Below are positions 63,317 to 64,000 of a DNA stretch of 64,000 bases, in pieces; within the stretch, counting starts at the first letter, position 1; the number at the start of each line of letters is the position of its first letter. Source of the DNA: Stromatinia cepivora (lineage: Eukaryota; Ascomycota; Leotiomycetes; Helotiales; Sclerotiniaceae); the NCBI GenBank assembly GCA_014898415.1, contig RCTD01000002.1, positions 1,488,001-1,552,000 of the forward strand, given 5' to 3'. The notes beneath the pieces are model-generated. The model saw only the letters and a program-made list of their open reading frames with translations, ran no database searches and was not told the origin of the DNA. The position numbers and the translations under genes are program-made.

Positions 63317-63330
63317 TGGTGACCCACACC
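63317..63330 (+). other. Primer-binding-site-like sequence of element D
   Basis: tggtgacccacacc, one base after the proposed LTR end. This resembles the TGGTGACCC-type tRNA-complementary sites found after 5' LTRs of many LTR retrotransposons. Confidence 0.55.
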
Positions 63331-64000
63331 GGATTCGAATTGTATGGTTTATATTGTACAAATATATCTGCGAGGAAATTATGATTGAAAAGAAAGTAGA
63401 ATTAGCAGTTTGTAGATGGGGGGGATGGGATTGACTTTGAAAGGATAATTTTTTCAAAAATGTGGGATTGTTAAGTTCTGAGTGAGAAAGTTTTGATCAT
63501 CGAAGTTCCTTTATTCGTGTTCATCTATTATATTGAAGACGAGTCATTTTTCAGTAGAATCATTATTCTATTCTCTATATTGAGAGGAATATATCGACGA
63601 AGGTCCTATTCGGGGATGTAGTTAGTAATGCTAAGAGTGTATTAGAATTTCAAATATAGTGGAGTCCCCATTTGTAAACGAGTTATTTATCTCTGCGAGC
63701 AAGAAAACTCTAATCCCGAGGATGACCTTGACTGAATGCGATTAATCATATTGAAGGACCTTGAACGCTTTACATATTTTTAGAGTTATTTGAATGCCTA
63801 AGTGTGTATTGGAGCAATAGGAAGGATTGGGTATAGTACGCTAAATTACCATCCTTGATATCGGCAACCAAAAATTTAAGATGTGTCTTAAAAAACTCTT
63901 AGCTGAGGGGTTTGAGATTCATGTGTTCTTTTGGAAGAAGGAAAACTTTGGGAAGGATTACATATACCTTTCCCTTTCTTTTGGAGACTTATTAAGGGAA
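63331..64000. other. Right end of window, unassigned
   Basis: Normal composition, no open frame of note and no recognised motif. It may be the untranslated leader of element D or plain genomic flank. Confidence 0.4.

Noticed and set aside
1..64000. CRISPR array or prokaryotic operon signals
   Set aside because: The window is eukaryotic (introns, LTR elements). The tandem arrays have no spacer-repeat structure.

Overview
The window looks like a chromosome segment of a filamentous ascomycete. Genes carry many short GT-AG introns (about 48-75 nt), and the gene set is typical of a plant-associated mould, for example a cellulose-binding AA9 LPMO and a full-length ABCC transporter. Transposons are wrecked by C-to-T/G-to-A mutation (RIP style). 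Leotiomycetes (a Botrytis/Sclerotinia relative) is my guess from general appearance only.

Layout. 1-31.5 kb is gene-bearing and of ordinary composition. In order it holds: the 3' part of an aldo-keto reductase (+, 3-878); an ABCC transporter (-, 6611-1617, five exons, 1561 aa); a decayed Pogo/Fot1 DNA transposon (8977-11006) with 25-bp terminal inverted repeats and a TA target duplication; the CAF-1 subunit Cac2 (+, 11906-14340, five exons); an unrecognised 136-aa ORF (16732-17142); a candidate small gene split into micro-exons of 21-50 nt (18226-18927); a diverged 188-bp tandem duplication (19178-19562); a UDP-glycosyltransferase gene in eleven exons (-, 22593-19663) broken by one in-frame TGA; an AA9 LPMO with CBM1 (+, 24794-25995); then about 5.5 kb with simple repeats and no gene I can support.

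31.5-63.0 kb is an extremely AT-rich block made of nested LTR retrotransposons. I could take it apart from LTR pairs and target-site duplications (TSDs). Copia element A (33517-54881, LTR 309 bp, TSD AAAAG) has its 5' LTR split by non-autonomous element B (33578-41174, LTR 190 bp, TSD TCCAA). B is itself split by minus-strand Copia C2 (34951-40431, LTR 166 bp, TSD CTCCT/TTCCT). A's integrase region is split by plus-strand Copia C1 (44156-49650, LTR 166 bp, TSD AATTC). Right of A lies a Ty3/gypsy relic E with readable protease and reverse transcriptase. Its RT is interrupted by a third Copia C3 (58436-63024), which carries a solo LTR of family A (59903-60211, TSD AATAT). C3 ends abruptly at a normal-composition LTR of another family, D (63025-63315), followed by a primer-binding-site-like sequence. 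The last ~0.7 kb has normal composition and no gene.

The host genes show no common pathway: they are a transporter, a chromatin factor, a reductase, a glycosyltransferase and a secreted oxidase, and do not form a biosynthetic cluster. The most interesting points are the resolved nested-insertion history, the sharp boundary of RIP-like mutation inside the B LTRs, the micro-exon gene candidate, and the single stop codon in the otherwise intact glycosyltransferase.
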